53,232 bases of DNA from Nemertoderma westbladi. Lineage: Eukaryota; Xenacoelomorpha; Nemertodermatida; Nemertodermatidae. The stretch is taken from contig JAUCBJ010006437.1 of NCBI GenBank assembly GCA_032718475.1, positions 1 to 53,232 on the forward strand. Direction: 5' to 3'. The position numbers were made by a program, and so were the translations under genes. Of the stretch, positions 30,925 to 42,060 are shown in pieces (the stretch's first letter is position 1; each line of letters begins with the position of its first letter). The notes beneath the pieces are model-generated. The model was not told the DNA's origin, searched no databases, and saw nothing but the letters and a program-made list of their open reading frames with translations.

Positions 30925-33900
30925 TTACAACACCTCACACCCATACATCATTATGGGTTTTACAAGAGTGTTAAAAAGATTTCTTGCCATTCCGAAACTT
31001 ATGTTAGGGAAAAATGCAATATAACGCATCAGCATGAATAGCGCTTTCCTCGCACGATCACCCAACGCAGACTGCGCTAATGCGAATTTGCCAGTAGAAG
31101 ACAACTCAATTCCCAGATATGTATAGTGATTTACAACCTCAAGCTCCTCCCCTTTGTATAACCACCTGTCTTGACTGGAGACCAAACCACCCTTCCTAAT
31201 TACCTTCGACTTAGAAAGATTTACTCTGAGGGACCAATAATCACAATAATGTTCTAGACATGTCAAAGCGCCCTGCAGATCCTGAGGTGTGTTGGCCAAC
31301 AGAACAATGTCATCGGCATATAAAAGTAAATAGAGTTTCACGTATCCCATGACAACACCCGCCACCTGACCACTCTCTAATTCACTCTCGAGATCATTGA
31401 GAAAAAGTGAAAACAGTAAAGGCGACATGCATTCACCTTGAATCACGCCCAGCAAGCATGTAAACTCATTTGATATCCCATCCTTCCGAACACAACACTT
31501 CACATTTGAGTATATGCTTTTAATTAACTGGAACAAGCGACCACCAAATCCCAGCGAGATCAATTTAATCCACAGGGCATTTCTGTCCACCGAATCAAAT
31601 GCTTTTTTAAAGTCTATGAAACTACAATAAAGCCGAGATTTCTTCCCATCATTCAAAACGTAGTGTTCGATAAGCGAATTTAATATAAAGATCTGATCTA
31701 TTGTGGAATAACCTGGGCGGTATCCTGCCTGGGACTCTATAATAGTCCTGAAACACCCAGCCCACCAAGTGAGTCGGCTGTTTATTAGCGAAGTTAGCAA
31801 CTTCCCAAGAATACTTAACAATGTTATACCTCTGAAATTTCCCGAATCCAATCTGCAACCTTTATTCTTGTACAGTGGAACAATAAGCCCGAGTGCCCAT
31901 CCTTCTGGGAAATATCCTGTGTATAGAATAGCATTAAACAAGCATGTTATTATCGATAACAACTGTGTAGAGCCAAGTATAAGATACTCCCTTAATATAT
32001 TGTCTACTCCGGGCGACTTACCCCTCTTCAAGTTCGCCCACGCTCTAGAGACCTCCTCTTCTTCGAAGGGGTCCCCTAATAAAAGCTCAAATGTCACCCT
32101 ACTTTCAATTAAATCAATATTTGTCCGAGGACACACCCCCATATCCTCAAAACCTGATACCTTGCCTGACAATTCTCGGAAGTGCATTTCAAACTCGGAA
32201 AGCGAAGGTTCTTGCTCACCCACACGCCTGCTTGTCCTACATACACTCTTTAACTTCTTCCAGAACTTCTTTATATTACCCTTATAAAATGAAGTTAAAC
32301 ATTCAGACTGATTGCTTAGATACTCATACCTAGCCTTCCTCAAGACTCTCTTATAAGCTGTACGCCTGGATTGTAAAACTAACAAGTTCTCATTGCTATG
32401 CACACTTTGCCAATCTCTAAGTGCCCTGGAAAATACAGTCTTTTCCTCTTTACACGCATCATTGAACCACACTGCCCCACCATTACCTGGATGGACAGTC
32501 TTCGTTCGTCTACCGCAAGTACCTGATAAATCACTGGATATTGTTGAAAAGAATGAGTTCAATCTATTTACTGCCTCGTCTATGTTACTGGCACTCAAAT
32601 CATCCCCAGTAATACAATCTATTATGGCATTTAACTCATTAGTTGCAAAATCTGAATTTAGCTGTGCCATATATTTATTTGTATAGTATTCTTTCCATTT
32701 AGAAACACAGGGTGTCGATGACCCAGGAGTTTGTGCTTCTTGGTCCGATCTCCCACCAACTGGGATGTTTTTATCAGGCTCATTATTTTTTTTAATATTA
32801 AATGAGACTGAGGTAGTAACGTGATGGGAAAAAATATTTGGTTTTCCTATACTAAATTTCCCACAAGAGGCTAGCATTTGCACCGACCCTATGTTTTGAC
32901 TTCCCAACTGTATTATTCCCTGCATTACAAAAATACGTATAATCTCCAATATGCTTGTCTTCGCCAACCCTTCCGTTGAAAATACGCAGTCCGGTGGCCT
33001 TACACAGTTCTATAAGCCTCCGGCCATGCGGGTTAACTGCACCTGCCTTAGAAACTCTATGTACCTGAATATTAAACGTATTAAATTCATCAATATCAAA
33101 TACGTAATCATCTGGCAAAAGCTCATTTAAACCATTATTGGCACGTTCATCTGAAACTATGTAATCCGGTAAAGTAGCAGTTTTTGCATTAAAGTCACCC
33201 GCCAGAAGCACCTGAACATTACTAAACTGGGCTATGTCATTCTCTAAATTGTCAAACATGCCAATAGTATTATTATCATGGGCCGTTGAACCCGCTGGTG
33301 GAATGTATACACAGCCTAACATTACATCAATATTTGTTCTAAAAATATCTCTAGAAATTTTTAACCATAAAATATCATCGACCACCACATTATTATCAAC
33401 TTTAAAAATACCATAACTCAATTCATTACGAAAATAAACAGTGACCCCGCCGCTGTAACGTTTTGCCCTATTGTGTTTATATTTCCTAAACGTACTGAAC
33501 TGACTGTATCCAAACGCACCCAAATCAATATCAACTGTACTTAAGGGTCCCAAGCAAGTTTCGAGACAAATAAAAATATCGTAATTACAAACTAATTGTA
33601 TAAAGTCTGGATTTACAATGGCAGATGCTATACCTTCAACGTTCAAACACCCAATGTTAAATTGTTTATTGGTTAGTTTTGTCTGTGTACTTTCCGGTGG
33701 AACCGACGTACTTACACTATTGTCTGGCAAACCTCCCCTTAAATTTATCCCGCCCCATTGCCTATTTCCTGTCGAGGGACTCCCGGGTTGGACTGCGTCG
33801 TAGCATTCTCGTTACTGACTGTAGTATCCTTTGTCCAACCAGCATGTCCGTCACCAGCGGCTCCTAACATATTACCTCCATAAAGGTCCATCATTGTTTC

Positions 33901-33930
33901 GGTACCTGCCACGCCTCTTCTTCGTGGCAA
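30925..33930 (-). pseudogene. Broken LINE: endonuclease and reverse transcriptase
   Basis: Two overlapping frames on the minus strand. 33730-32852 encodes an APE-type endonuclease: NIGCLNVEGI, FICLETCLG and LLAGDFNAKT. 32967-30925 encodes the end of the endonuclease and the reverse transcriptase, with FIDFKKAFDSVDRNALW and the YADDIVLLA active site; it stops at YGCEVL before the usual C-terminal region. The change of frame falls inside the endonuclease, so one protein has been split. The expected SDH motif reads SHH (IGKPNIFSHHVTTSVSF), removing a catalytic Asp. 33745-33930 is an N-terminal piece (MPRRRGVAGTE) in another frame. Probably inactive. It lies inside the large DNA transposon. Confidence 0.85.
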
Positions 33931-33959
33931 ACTAAGGCTACGTCCCCGACGAGTTACTC

Positions 33960-34005
33960 CGTCACTATACTATACTACACTATACTACACTATACTGGTT
34001 ATAGA
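33960..34005. repeat. CACTATACTA microsatellite
   Basis: Short array of ACTATACTAC-type units just upstream of the LINE 5' end. Confidence 0.6.
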
Positions 34006-34186
34006 GTTATACTATAATTATTTAAAATGCGGTAATGCCTTTCCATTAAAAGTTTTGGCGGGGTCTGCTATTGGTCTACATCGAGCTAAATGTATTGTCC
34101 ATTGACCATGAGTTCCTCAAAGATGTCACTATGTAATTTGGTATTTTCCTGTTCAGTACGGCGTGGACTTACATTAGGGGGGATGG

Positions 34187-35082
34187 ATGCATACATTAAT
34201 GAGTTTCATTGGATCCATAGGAAGTTTAATGGTTGAAACCGGCCTCTCAGAAGTGTATCGTGTGTATTTTGGCGGTGTTTCGAAGATGTTATCTATGAAA
34301 AAGTTTCCACAGAACATGCGCGCTATGCGCATTTTCGCAGATAAATATTCTATATTTGTTCTATTATTACATTTTTATCTGAGGGAAAGAACAGGTATAA
34401 CCAATTCAATTTTCTTAAAATCCCCATTAAAAAACCGTACCGCAGTAACAGGCGTGGGCGATACAGTAAAAATGCATCGTGGTATCATAGGAAATCTTTT
34501 GGGAGGCTATGCATTATCTGGGTGTGAAACGGTTGCGAGTATGTTTGGGATTGGCAAAGTGAAAGTCATAAAGGCTTTGGATAAAGGACTCACACTTGTT
34601 TGGGAGATATGGAAGCACCGCAATCTACAGTCTTAATGGAATGTACTAACTTTATAACTGACAGGCGTGACTGCTATGGATATGACTCGGACAACATGAC
34701 CCAGTCAAAACAAAAGGTGTGCACAGAAAAAACAATTACCCGCTGTGCAAAGCTGCAAACAATACCACCAACCACTGACTCCTTCTCAGAGAACGTGAAA
34801 AGGGCCCATTTGCAAGTAAAGGTGTGGAAGAACTCAATGGAAATTAGACCACCTAGTGTAGACCCCAGAGAATATGGGTGGATAATAGCTAACAATCAAC
34901 TTTCCCCGATTGCAATACCTGAGGGCATACCACCAGCTCCGGAATGCATTTTGCAATTAATTCGGTGTAGCTGTTCTTCCAAAATCCAATGTAAATCGCA
35001 GAAGTGCACCTGCAGAAAAAACCAACATGATTGCACAGAATTTTGCAACTGCAATAAAGATTCATGCGCAAACTTTTCGTAA
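34187..35082 (+). pseudogene. Transposon-associated protein with Cys-rich C-terminus, frameshifted
   Basis: Two overlapping frames: 34187-34636 and 34600-35082. The first contains LGGYALSGCETVASMFGIGK, the second VKRAHLQVKVWKNSMEIRPP, DPREYGWII and a C-terminal cysteine cluster (LIRCSCSSKIQCKSQKCTC and further Cys to FCNCNKDSCANF). This architecture (GCdTv...fGiGK, then RAHLQ, then DP..YGW, then a CxC-rich tail) is one I associate with a multicopy family in fishes, cnidarians and other invertebrates found as a transposon-linked gene. The exact family name and function are unknown to me. One frame change near 34600 breaks it, and no N-terminal half is readable upstream. Its place inside the inverted ends suggests it is the element's own protein. 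Confidence 0.6.
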
Positions 35083-35205
35083 TTTCATATTGTATTATTA
35101 TAATCAAACAATGAATAATATAAAATGCATAGTCTCCATGTTCGCCACACATTAAATAAATTTTGTATATTTGGCATTAAAAAAGTGTTATAAACAAGCG
35201 AGTCA

Positions 35206-35405
35206 ATGGCGCGAAATGACCGCAAACACAAAATAAATTTTAGTGGGTTTTAAAAATTGGTTTAATTTAATTAAAAACATTAAGGGAAACGAGCAGGTTA
35301 CAGTGGCGATGTTTTCAAACCAAAACAATAAACTATGCATTATTTCACTTGCGGTCAATTAGCGCTGAAGATCACTATTTTCAGTTGCGGTCAAAGTGCG
35401 CCACT
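35206..35405 (-). mobile_element. MITE family C, copy 1
   Basis: About 200 bp, inverted ends ATGGCGC-AAATGACCGCAA and its complement TTGCGGTCAAAGTGCGCCA. Reversed, it matches the element at 44464-44651 through ATAGTGATCTTCA, the core (35282-35333 on the minus strand) and AACCCACTAAA. Nested inside the large DNA transposon. Confidence 0.7.
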
Positions 35406-35639
35406 ATCTGAAACAAGCAGGAAACAAATTATTTATATATACATTTTAAAGTAATAATTTTTTGTCAAGGTTTTAAATGCTTCAGATGTGATATCCGCAA
35501 TAAATTACTGTGGTTTCCATGAAAACGGATATTTGTTGCTAAACATATTTCTACACAAAATTGATGTGGTGCATATTAATTAGGGAAACATATCATTAAT
35601 AAAGTGCACAAACGAAACAAAAAACACATGAGTGTTAGT

Positions 35640-35982
35640 AGGCATAGTAGTTTTTCCTTGGAAAGATAGAGCGATAGTTGTAGTGCCTTCGTTACCATAG
35701 CAACACTTCAATAGTTTCTCTAAAATTTTCATATTTTCGATCAAAATTACAACCAGTTCAAGCCCACCAGTTAATCGCCATTCTGATTGCTAAGCTTTCA
35801 AAGAAATTGCTGTAGTCCATAGAAAGGGGTCATTAATTCAAATTGCCCAAGGGGTCAAAGTCCATAAATCACTTTTTAGTGTTAAGAGGGACCCCTAGAC
35901 ACCAAAACATCCAAAAAATGTAATCCGTCCCAAAAATTTCGGTTGGGCCAAAAAGAGGTACGTGGCTGCCGGACTATGGTGT
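35640..35982 (-). repeat. Right inverted end of the large element
   Basis: Complement matches 27573-27900: AGTCCGGCAG, then CCGAAATTTTTGGGACGG, then GATGTTTTGG and GGGTCCCTC, then GTTGCTATGG. Diverged by substitutions and small indels. Confidence 0.5.
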
Positions 35983-36587
35983 TTGGATACCCCCTTCCCA
36001 CCGCCGCCGGTCCCTAAAATGTCACATTCACACAATTTATTGGTCATACCGTAGGCCCAACTGAAAATAGGTCGGAACACCGAGGGACCGAAGGGAATGG
36101 ATAATGATATATACTGTAATGTAGGGTACTGGTATTGAGATTTTTTTATGGATGCCACTTGAGAATTAGCAGTTAGATCATGCTGTTAGTATTGCAGCAT
36201 CTGGAACGGAGTCGGTTCAGTGAGGTTAACGGTTGACATTTACGGCGACCTCAACTCCACAGGACCGTAGGTGAAGCCTCAATTTATATGTAATTTATAG
36301 AATTAACCCAACTGAGTCGGAACTTCAATAAGGTAACGTGCTTAGCATAGCCAAGATTTTCTCTCAGTTTCAGCGGGTGGTGCAACTAAGGAAGCCCTCA
36401 TCCGTAGTAAATTTGGATCTGCCCTATGAATAAAGCCGAGCGGTGGGGAATTCATTAATCTGATAGAAAACCGTAAAGGTTTCGTTTACCTTCCAATTTG
36501 TTGCATCCCATTCCTCTTATATCAGGATCATCTCCCTATATTCTAATAACTTCAAGTCACATTTGATCTTTCAGCTTCAAGTTCATT
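35983..36587. other. No gene seen
   Basis: Non-coding; the minus frame at 35895-36158 has no recognisable content. Confidence 0.4.
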
Positions 36588-38233
36588 TGTCTCTAGGTAC
36601 GATGGCGTTGTTTCTAGATTTATGTTGTCTCTAGGTATGTTGGCGTTGTTTCTAGATTTATGTTGTCTCTAGGTATGTTGGCGTTGTTTCTAGATTTATG
36701 TTGTCTCTAGGTTTGTTGGCGTTGTTTCTAGATTTATGTTGTCTCTAGGTATGTTGGCGTTGTTTCTAGATTTATGTTGTCTCTAGGTGTGTTGGCGTTG
36801 TTTCTAGATTTATGTTGTCTCTAGGTGTGTTGGCGTTGTTTCTAGATTTATGTTGTCTCTAGGTATGTTGACGTTGTTTCTAGATTTATGTTGTCTCTAG
36901 GTATGTTGGCGTTGTTTCTAGATTTATGTTGTCTCTAGGTATGTTGGCGTTGTTTCTAGATTTATGTTGTCTCTAGGTATGTTGGCGTTGTTTCTAGATT
37001 TATGTTGTCTCTAGGTATGTTGGCGTTGTTTCTAGATTTATGTTGTCTCTAGGTATGTTGGCGTTGTTTCTAGATTTATGTTGTCTCTAGGTGTGTTGGC
37101 GTTGTTTCTAGATTTATGTTGTCTCTAGGTATGTTGACGTTGTTTCTAGATTTATGTTGTCTCTAGGTTTGTTGGCGTTGTTTCTAGATTTATGTTGTCT
37201 CTAGGTATGTTGGCGTTGTTTCTAGATTTATGTTGTCTCTAGGTATGTTGGCGTTGTTTCTAGATTTATGTTGTCTGTTGTCTCTAGGTATGTTGGCGTT
37301 GTTTCTACATTTATGTTGTCTCTAGGTATGTTGGCGTTGTTTCTAGATTTATGTTGTCTCTAGGTATGTTGACGTTGTTTCTAGATTTATGTTGTCTCTA
37401 GGTATGTTGGCGTTGTTTCTAGATTTATGTTGTCTCTAGGTATGTAGGCGTTGTTTCTAGATTTATGTTGTCTCTAGGTATGTTGGCGTTGTTTCTAGAT
37501 TTATGTTGTCTGTTGTCTCTAGGTATGTTGGCGTTGTTTCTAGATTTATGTTGTCTCTAGGTATGTTGGCGTTGTTTCTAGATTTATGTTGTCTCTAGGT
37601 ATGTTGACGTTGTTTCTAGATTTATGTTGTCTCTAGGTATGTTGGCGTTGTTTCTAGATTTATGTTGTCTCTAGGTATGTTGGCGTTGTTTCTAGATTTA
37701 TGTTGTCTCTAGGTATGTTGGCGTTGTTTCTAGATTTATGTTGTCTCTAGGTATGTTGGCGTTGTTTCTAGATTTATGTTGTCTCTAGGTATGTTGGCGT
37801 TGTTTCTAGATTTATGTTGTCTCTAGGTATGTTGGCGTTGTTTCTAGATTTATGTTGTCTCTAGGTATGTTGGCGTTGTTTCTAGATTTATGTTGTCTCT
37901 AGGTATGTTGGCGTTGTTTCTAGATTTATGTTGTCTCTAGGTATGTTGGCGTTGTTTCTAGATTTATGTTGTCTCTAGGTATGTTGGCGTTGTTTCTAGA
38001 TTTATGTTGTCTCTAGGTATGTTGGCGTTGTTTCTAGATTTATGTTGTCTCTAGGTATGTTGGCGTTGTTTCTAGATTTATGTTGTCTCTAGGTATGTTG
38101 GCGTTGTTTCTACATTTATGTTGTCTCTAGGTGTGTTGGCGTTGTTTCTAGATTTATGTTGTCTCTGGGTATGTTGGCGTTGTTTCTAGATTTATGTTGT
38201 CTCTAGGTATGTTGGCGTTGTTTCTAGATTTAT
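36588..38233. repeat. 38-bp minisatellite, about 43 copies
   Basis: Unit TTGTCTCTAGGTATGTTGGC followed by GTTGTTTCTAGATTTATG. Variants mark units: GTGTG or GTTTG for GTATG, GACG for GGCG, TACATTT for TAGATTT. A 6-bp internal duplication (TTGTCTGTTGTCTCT) occurs at 37271 and 37506, about 235 bp apart, each followed by a GACG variant some 100 bp later. That shows a block of about six units was duplicated as a whole. Stops occur in the frames; non-coding. Confidence 0.92.
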
Positions 38234-38258
38234 GATCTAAAATTTTTGTAAATTGATA

Positions 38259-38516
38259 TGTAAAATATATTAAATAAGTCATATAATTACTATGTACATA
38301 ATTTCTTACAAATATTGTCATGATTGAATAATGTCAACTAAATACCGACTTATAAGCAACAAAAACCAAAATATGAGATTAATATTGTATGTAAAATATA
38401 TTAAATAAGTCATATAATTACTACATAATTCCTTACAAATATTGTCATGATTGAATAATGTCAACTAAATACCGACTTATAAGCAACAAAAACCAAAAAA
38501 ATATGAGATTAATATT
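38259..38516. repeat. Tandem duplication of ~128 bp, 2 copies
   Basis: Two nearly identical copies running ATGTAAAATATATTAAATAA to AAAAACCAAAATATGAGATT. They differ by a TATG deletion and a few bases, so the duplication is recent. Confidence 0.85.
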
Positions 38517-40111
38517 AAATAATTATTTATTACATGGGGAAAAAAAGTATAACTTTTTTTTCATTATTTTTGAGGCAGAGAAAATATTGAAAAAAAATGT
38601 TCTACGTTTTTTTTTACCCATGTAATACGTAATTTTATTCTTAAATTGGTACTTGGTGGGATAAATATTTCTCCATTTGACGCAACACCGCCGCGGCCGC
38701 TATGAGGGAGGTGAATACCGCGGCCGCTCCTAAAGCCGCAGGCCATCGCTAACTATATAGGTTAACTTGGGATTCTGGGGGACTTTTCGATGAAGGAACA
38801 GATCAAATTTTTTTATTTTCTCACCAGGGGAGCGGCTCGGAATTCTAAGATATTAGCAACTCTAACATTATTAAATCTAACCCTTCGACGGACACGGCGG
38901 ACAAAAAACCGTCATTTTTTCGACAATTTTAAAATTTTTTTGAAAGGCGCTCTACAGTGGCTCGAAAAAACCCTAGGTTATTGCTTAGCCGACGCCGGGA
39001 TACGATAGAAGGGATTAATTAGTGAATTCGTTTTTTTTTTCCAAAAAGATTACCACGCCTTTTTTCCGAAAATGTCCGTCAAAGTTGAAAAAACGGACAA
39101 AATGACTTTGCGGGATCCGCTATAACTCGGCTAACATTAATCGTACGGGGACGAAAGTAACGCGGTTGGAAAGGGGAAGAGTGGTACTACCTTCGTATCG
39201 AATGGGGGTAAGATATTTATTAAAATTTCGGGTGGAAAAAGGGGCTGTAAATTTGTACGTTCTTGTCCGTCTTTTTTGGAAAACTTATTTCCGAAATGTT
39301 TAATTCGACAACGCGGGTAGGAATCCACTAATTCTTTTATGAAACTCGTAGAAGACCATTGGGGCTACGTTCCTATCGAATGGGGGTACAAAAAATATGT
39401 CGGCAATAGGGGCCAAAAAGGGCCAGAATTTGTAAAGTAGTTTTTATCGAATAATTTTTTATTTTTAACTTTAGTTGGTTAAGGTACATTCTATACAGTC
39501 AATATCCATACGGGGAATTCAAATATGCTATCGGTTTTGCTCCAAGGATGATATTAAAAAAATGAGGGCCAAAATTATAATTTCGCGCTTCAAACTTGCT
39601 TCGCGGGAAATCGTCTAGCTCGAAAAGTACTTAACTTACGGGAGATTTGTTTACACAGACTTATAGTGCGTTAAATTATCTATCTAACAGCGTTAATCAC
39701 AGCGCCGGAGGTACCGGTATTATAAAACTGGAGCGACAGGCGATCGTGTGAAATATAATATTTATAAAAAGGGACGAAAAATTTTTTTTTTTAACAAATC
39801 GCTATTTCATTATAATTTAGCGTATTGCGCCAAAAGTACATTTAAAATTTAACAAATTACCTCCGCTATCTTTTATCTTAACATATATAATTAAAATTAC
39901 GAATTTTAAGGGTCGAAAAATATCGCGTTATTTTGGCCCTTTTTTTTAATTTTTTTGGGGCCAAAAATAACCCCTTCTCAAAAGATTAAGAAAAAAATTA
40001 CGGCAAAGAATATACCAATTTTATTGAATTTGGACCACCAGAACCGAAGTTAGAGCGATTTTAGTGAAAAAATAAAAATAATTTTTTTTGCAAAAAAATT
40101 AAGAATGGTCA
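38517..40111. other. No gene seen; diverged repeats
   Basis: 38620-38655 shares GTAATACGTA-TTTTATTCTTAAATTGGTACTT with 21790. Two related blocks around TATCGAATGGGGGTA and TGTAAATTTGTA or GAATTTGTA (39195 and 39378, ~183 bp apart) hint at an old tandem repeat. NotI-like GCGGCCGC words occur at 38693 and 38720. No coding pattern; short frames here are low-complexity Lys/Phe/Asn. Confidence 0.4.
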
Positions 40112-40184
40112 GGTCAATATTGGATTTCGAACCCGCGAACTTAGGTTTCATTAACGTGATTGATAACCACTAGACTATGTGACC
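40112..40184 (-). tRNA. tRNA-like sequence (decayed tRNA or SINE head)
   Basis: 73 nt on the minus strand starting GGTCACA and ending TTGACC, giving five acceptor-stem pairs. The A box TAGTCTAGTGG and the B box GGTTCGAAATCC are in the right places, and a T7 tract follows about 13 nt downstream as a Pol III stop. The T stem and the inner acceptor pairs do not match and the anticodon stem is poor, so it is not a working tRNA. It may be a tRNA-derived SINE promoter; the A box resembles Val/Glu-type tRNAs. Confidence 0.5.
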
Positions 40185-41038
40185 AAGATAATTTGAAATT
40201 TTGAGTGACTATTTTTAAACATAAATAACTTCGGTTCTACAGGGCCGTTTAATCTGAAACTTTTTTCATTGGATAGATGATAGATTGTAGTGTGTGAAAT
40301 AGGATAAAACTTAGGAAAAGACTTATGTGCACTTAGTGCAAAATGCACTTAAATAGTGAACATTTTTTCGATATTTCAAACACTATTATTTCCAGTTCTA
40401 TTCATCGTAGAATGTTATTTTTTGGATTAAAATGTAGTTTGGAATGATTTCTAACTATAATCGTAACATTTGTTTAACTTTTTATGTCTATAAAGTGACT
40501 TAAAATGTCCATGAATATGGTCCAAAATCGCAAATCCAGATTTATTAAATTGGATTTTTGACACTTTTAGCGACTGACACTTGATCATACACCATCGTAG
40601 ATCGGTAGAGGATAAACATAAGTTTGTTAAATAAGAGCCACCATTACGATCTGCTAAAGTGCATTTGTACAAATAAGTGTGCAAAAGTGCAAATTTTTTA
40701 ATAAGGTCAAATTATATAGTATTGGGTTCTTTTCTTTGCAGATACTTTATTTTCATATTAATATGTTGTTTGAACCTTACTGAGCGCATTAGGGGATATG
40801 CGTACAAATAACCGGCCCTTATGAGGCTTCGATTGGGTAAATTAATAAAACATAAGGTTGTATAGTATAATATTCTAAAAACCAGAGTGATATTAAATGC
40901 ACTTTAAATAATAAATAGAAATCAAATAACAATTGGACCACACAATTAAAAACTCGCACAATTTTGTACTTATTATATCGCTTCAAATTAATTCAACAGT
41001 GGATATTTGGGGGAAGGGGGAAGTTACAGTGTGCATTC
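40185..41038. other. No gene seen
   Basis: AT-rich with several AAATGCACTT and GTGCAAA words (40330-40350, 40660-40690, 40895) but no regular period. No coding pattern. Confidence 0.4.
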
Positions 41039-41087
41039 GGGGGAAGTTTGGTGAACTGCATTTATGCAGTGAATCCAAACTTCCCCC
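41039..41087. other. Strong 49-nt hairpin
   Basis: Outer arms GGGGGAAGTTTGG and CCAAACTTCCCCC pair perfectly (13 bp). Inside, ACTGCAT and ATGCAGT pair with short internal bulges around a tiny loop. It could be a structured RNA, a small foldback element or a palindrome from repair. It is shorter than a typical animal pre-miRNA. Confidence 0.55.
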
Positions 41088-41689
41088 TTTGATATATCAT
41101 ATACTTAAGACATGCTAGGGTGACGGGGAAATATTTGTTACTGTCACACTTTGCTTCCATTTATCCTATCCTTTATTATTACCCCAGTCAGATAAGAGAT
41201 AATAAATCAGTAAAAACCAAACTAAACTGTCTTTCATGCAAACAAATTTCTAACTAAAGACGGGTGAATGACCATGACCATGGAAATAATTTTAAATATA
41301 ATTGTATATCAACTATTTGGGGAGGCTTCCAAGTTAAACCCGAAAACAATTATTTTGTTACATAGTAAATAACGTTGTATGTTCTTCTTCCTCTCATAAT
41401 AAAATATAAATGAAATATCTCAGATCGCTATGCCCTGTAACATTTCACAACCAAAATATTTAAGTGTGAAAAGTGTAGGCCTACCACACTCCGCCCAAAC
41501 AACCGCAAACGCATAGCCAACAAATTTAACAAAAGGTTACATACATGTTGGGTTCATGACGAGATGAGTGAAAATTGATCGCGTAATATAAAGTAAAAAA
41601 TTAAGAGACGGGCTGGCTCTCCTCCACTTTCTTACCCAATGGATATGTTGTTGTAATAATCTAATATTGGGGCGGCTTTCTCTCGTTTG
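41088..41689. other. No gene seen
   Basis: AT-rich non-coding sequence. Confidence 0.4.
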
Positions 41690-42060
41690 GTGCTCAATTC
41701 TTTAATAAAACATAGAGCAATATATTGTTACCAAATATATTGAACTGTACAGTACAGTAGTATTTTACTATATTGCTTCCATAGTTACTGCGATTCAAAT
41801 TATTGTACTATTCAACTCCTGATGCTGCCATACTCAATGTTAAAATAATTTAGTGTTTTCGAATATTTATTAGGTAACTAGAGAGCGGCTTAACAACATT
41901 AACCAATATCGGATATTGAGTTCCGTTGTGGAGTACGCCTTGCAGACACTAAAGTTGCAATAACTTTTGAGTTTGTTAATGGATTTTGCTCAAATTACTT
42001 GCAAACATTTTCTACGTCGATGCTCTTTCAACATGTTAAAGCCTTTGTGGCAAAAATGTG
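41690..42060. repeat. Dispersed repeat E, copy 3
   Basis: Matches 21817-22030 in order: GCTCAATTCTTTAATAAAA, TATTTTACTATATTGC, GCAGACACTAAAGTTGCAAT, GCTCAAATTACTTGCAAAC, TTTCAACA. It contains ~90 bp absent from copy 1. The open frame 41967-42170 is a by-product. Confidence 0.6.

Larger units (their letters stand above)
27573..35982. mobile_element. Probable 8.4-kb DNA transposon with long diverged inverted ends
   Basis: The outer ends match in inverted orientation: CAGTGGTAGTCCGGCAGGCA at 27573, and the complement of 35950-35982 reads ACCATAGTCCGGCAGCCACG. Homology extends inward over several hundred bp, with shared words CCGAAAATTTTTGGACGG, GATGTTTTG, GGTCCC and TGTTGCTATGG. Between the ends lie a transposon-associated protein gene (34187-35082), a LINE inserted on the opposite strand and a small MITE. 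The element looks old. No target duplication could be fixed, and the superfamily is unknown. The alternative is two inverted solo copies of a short repeat flanking unrelated sequence. Confidence 0.5.
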
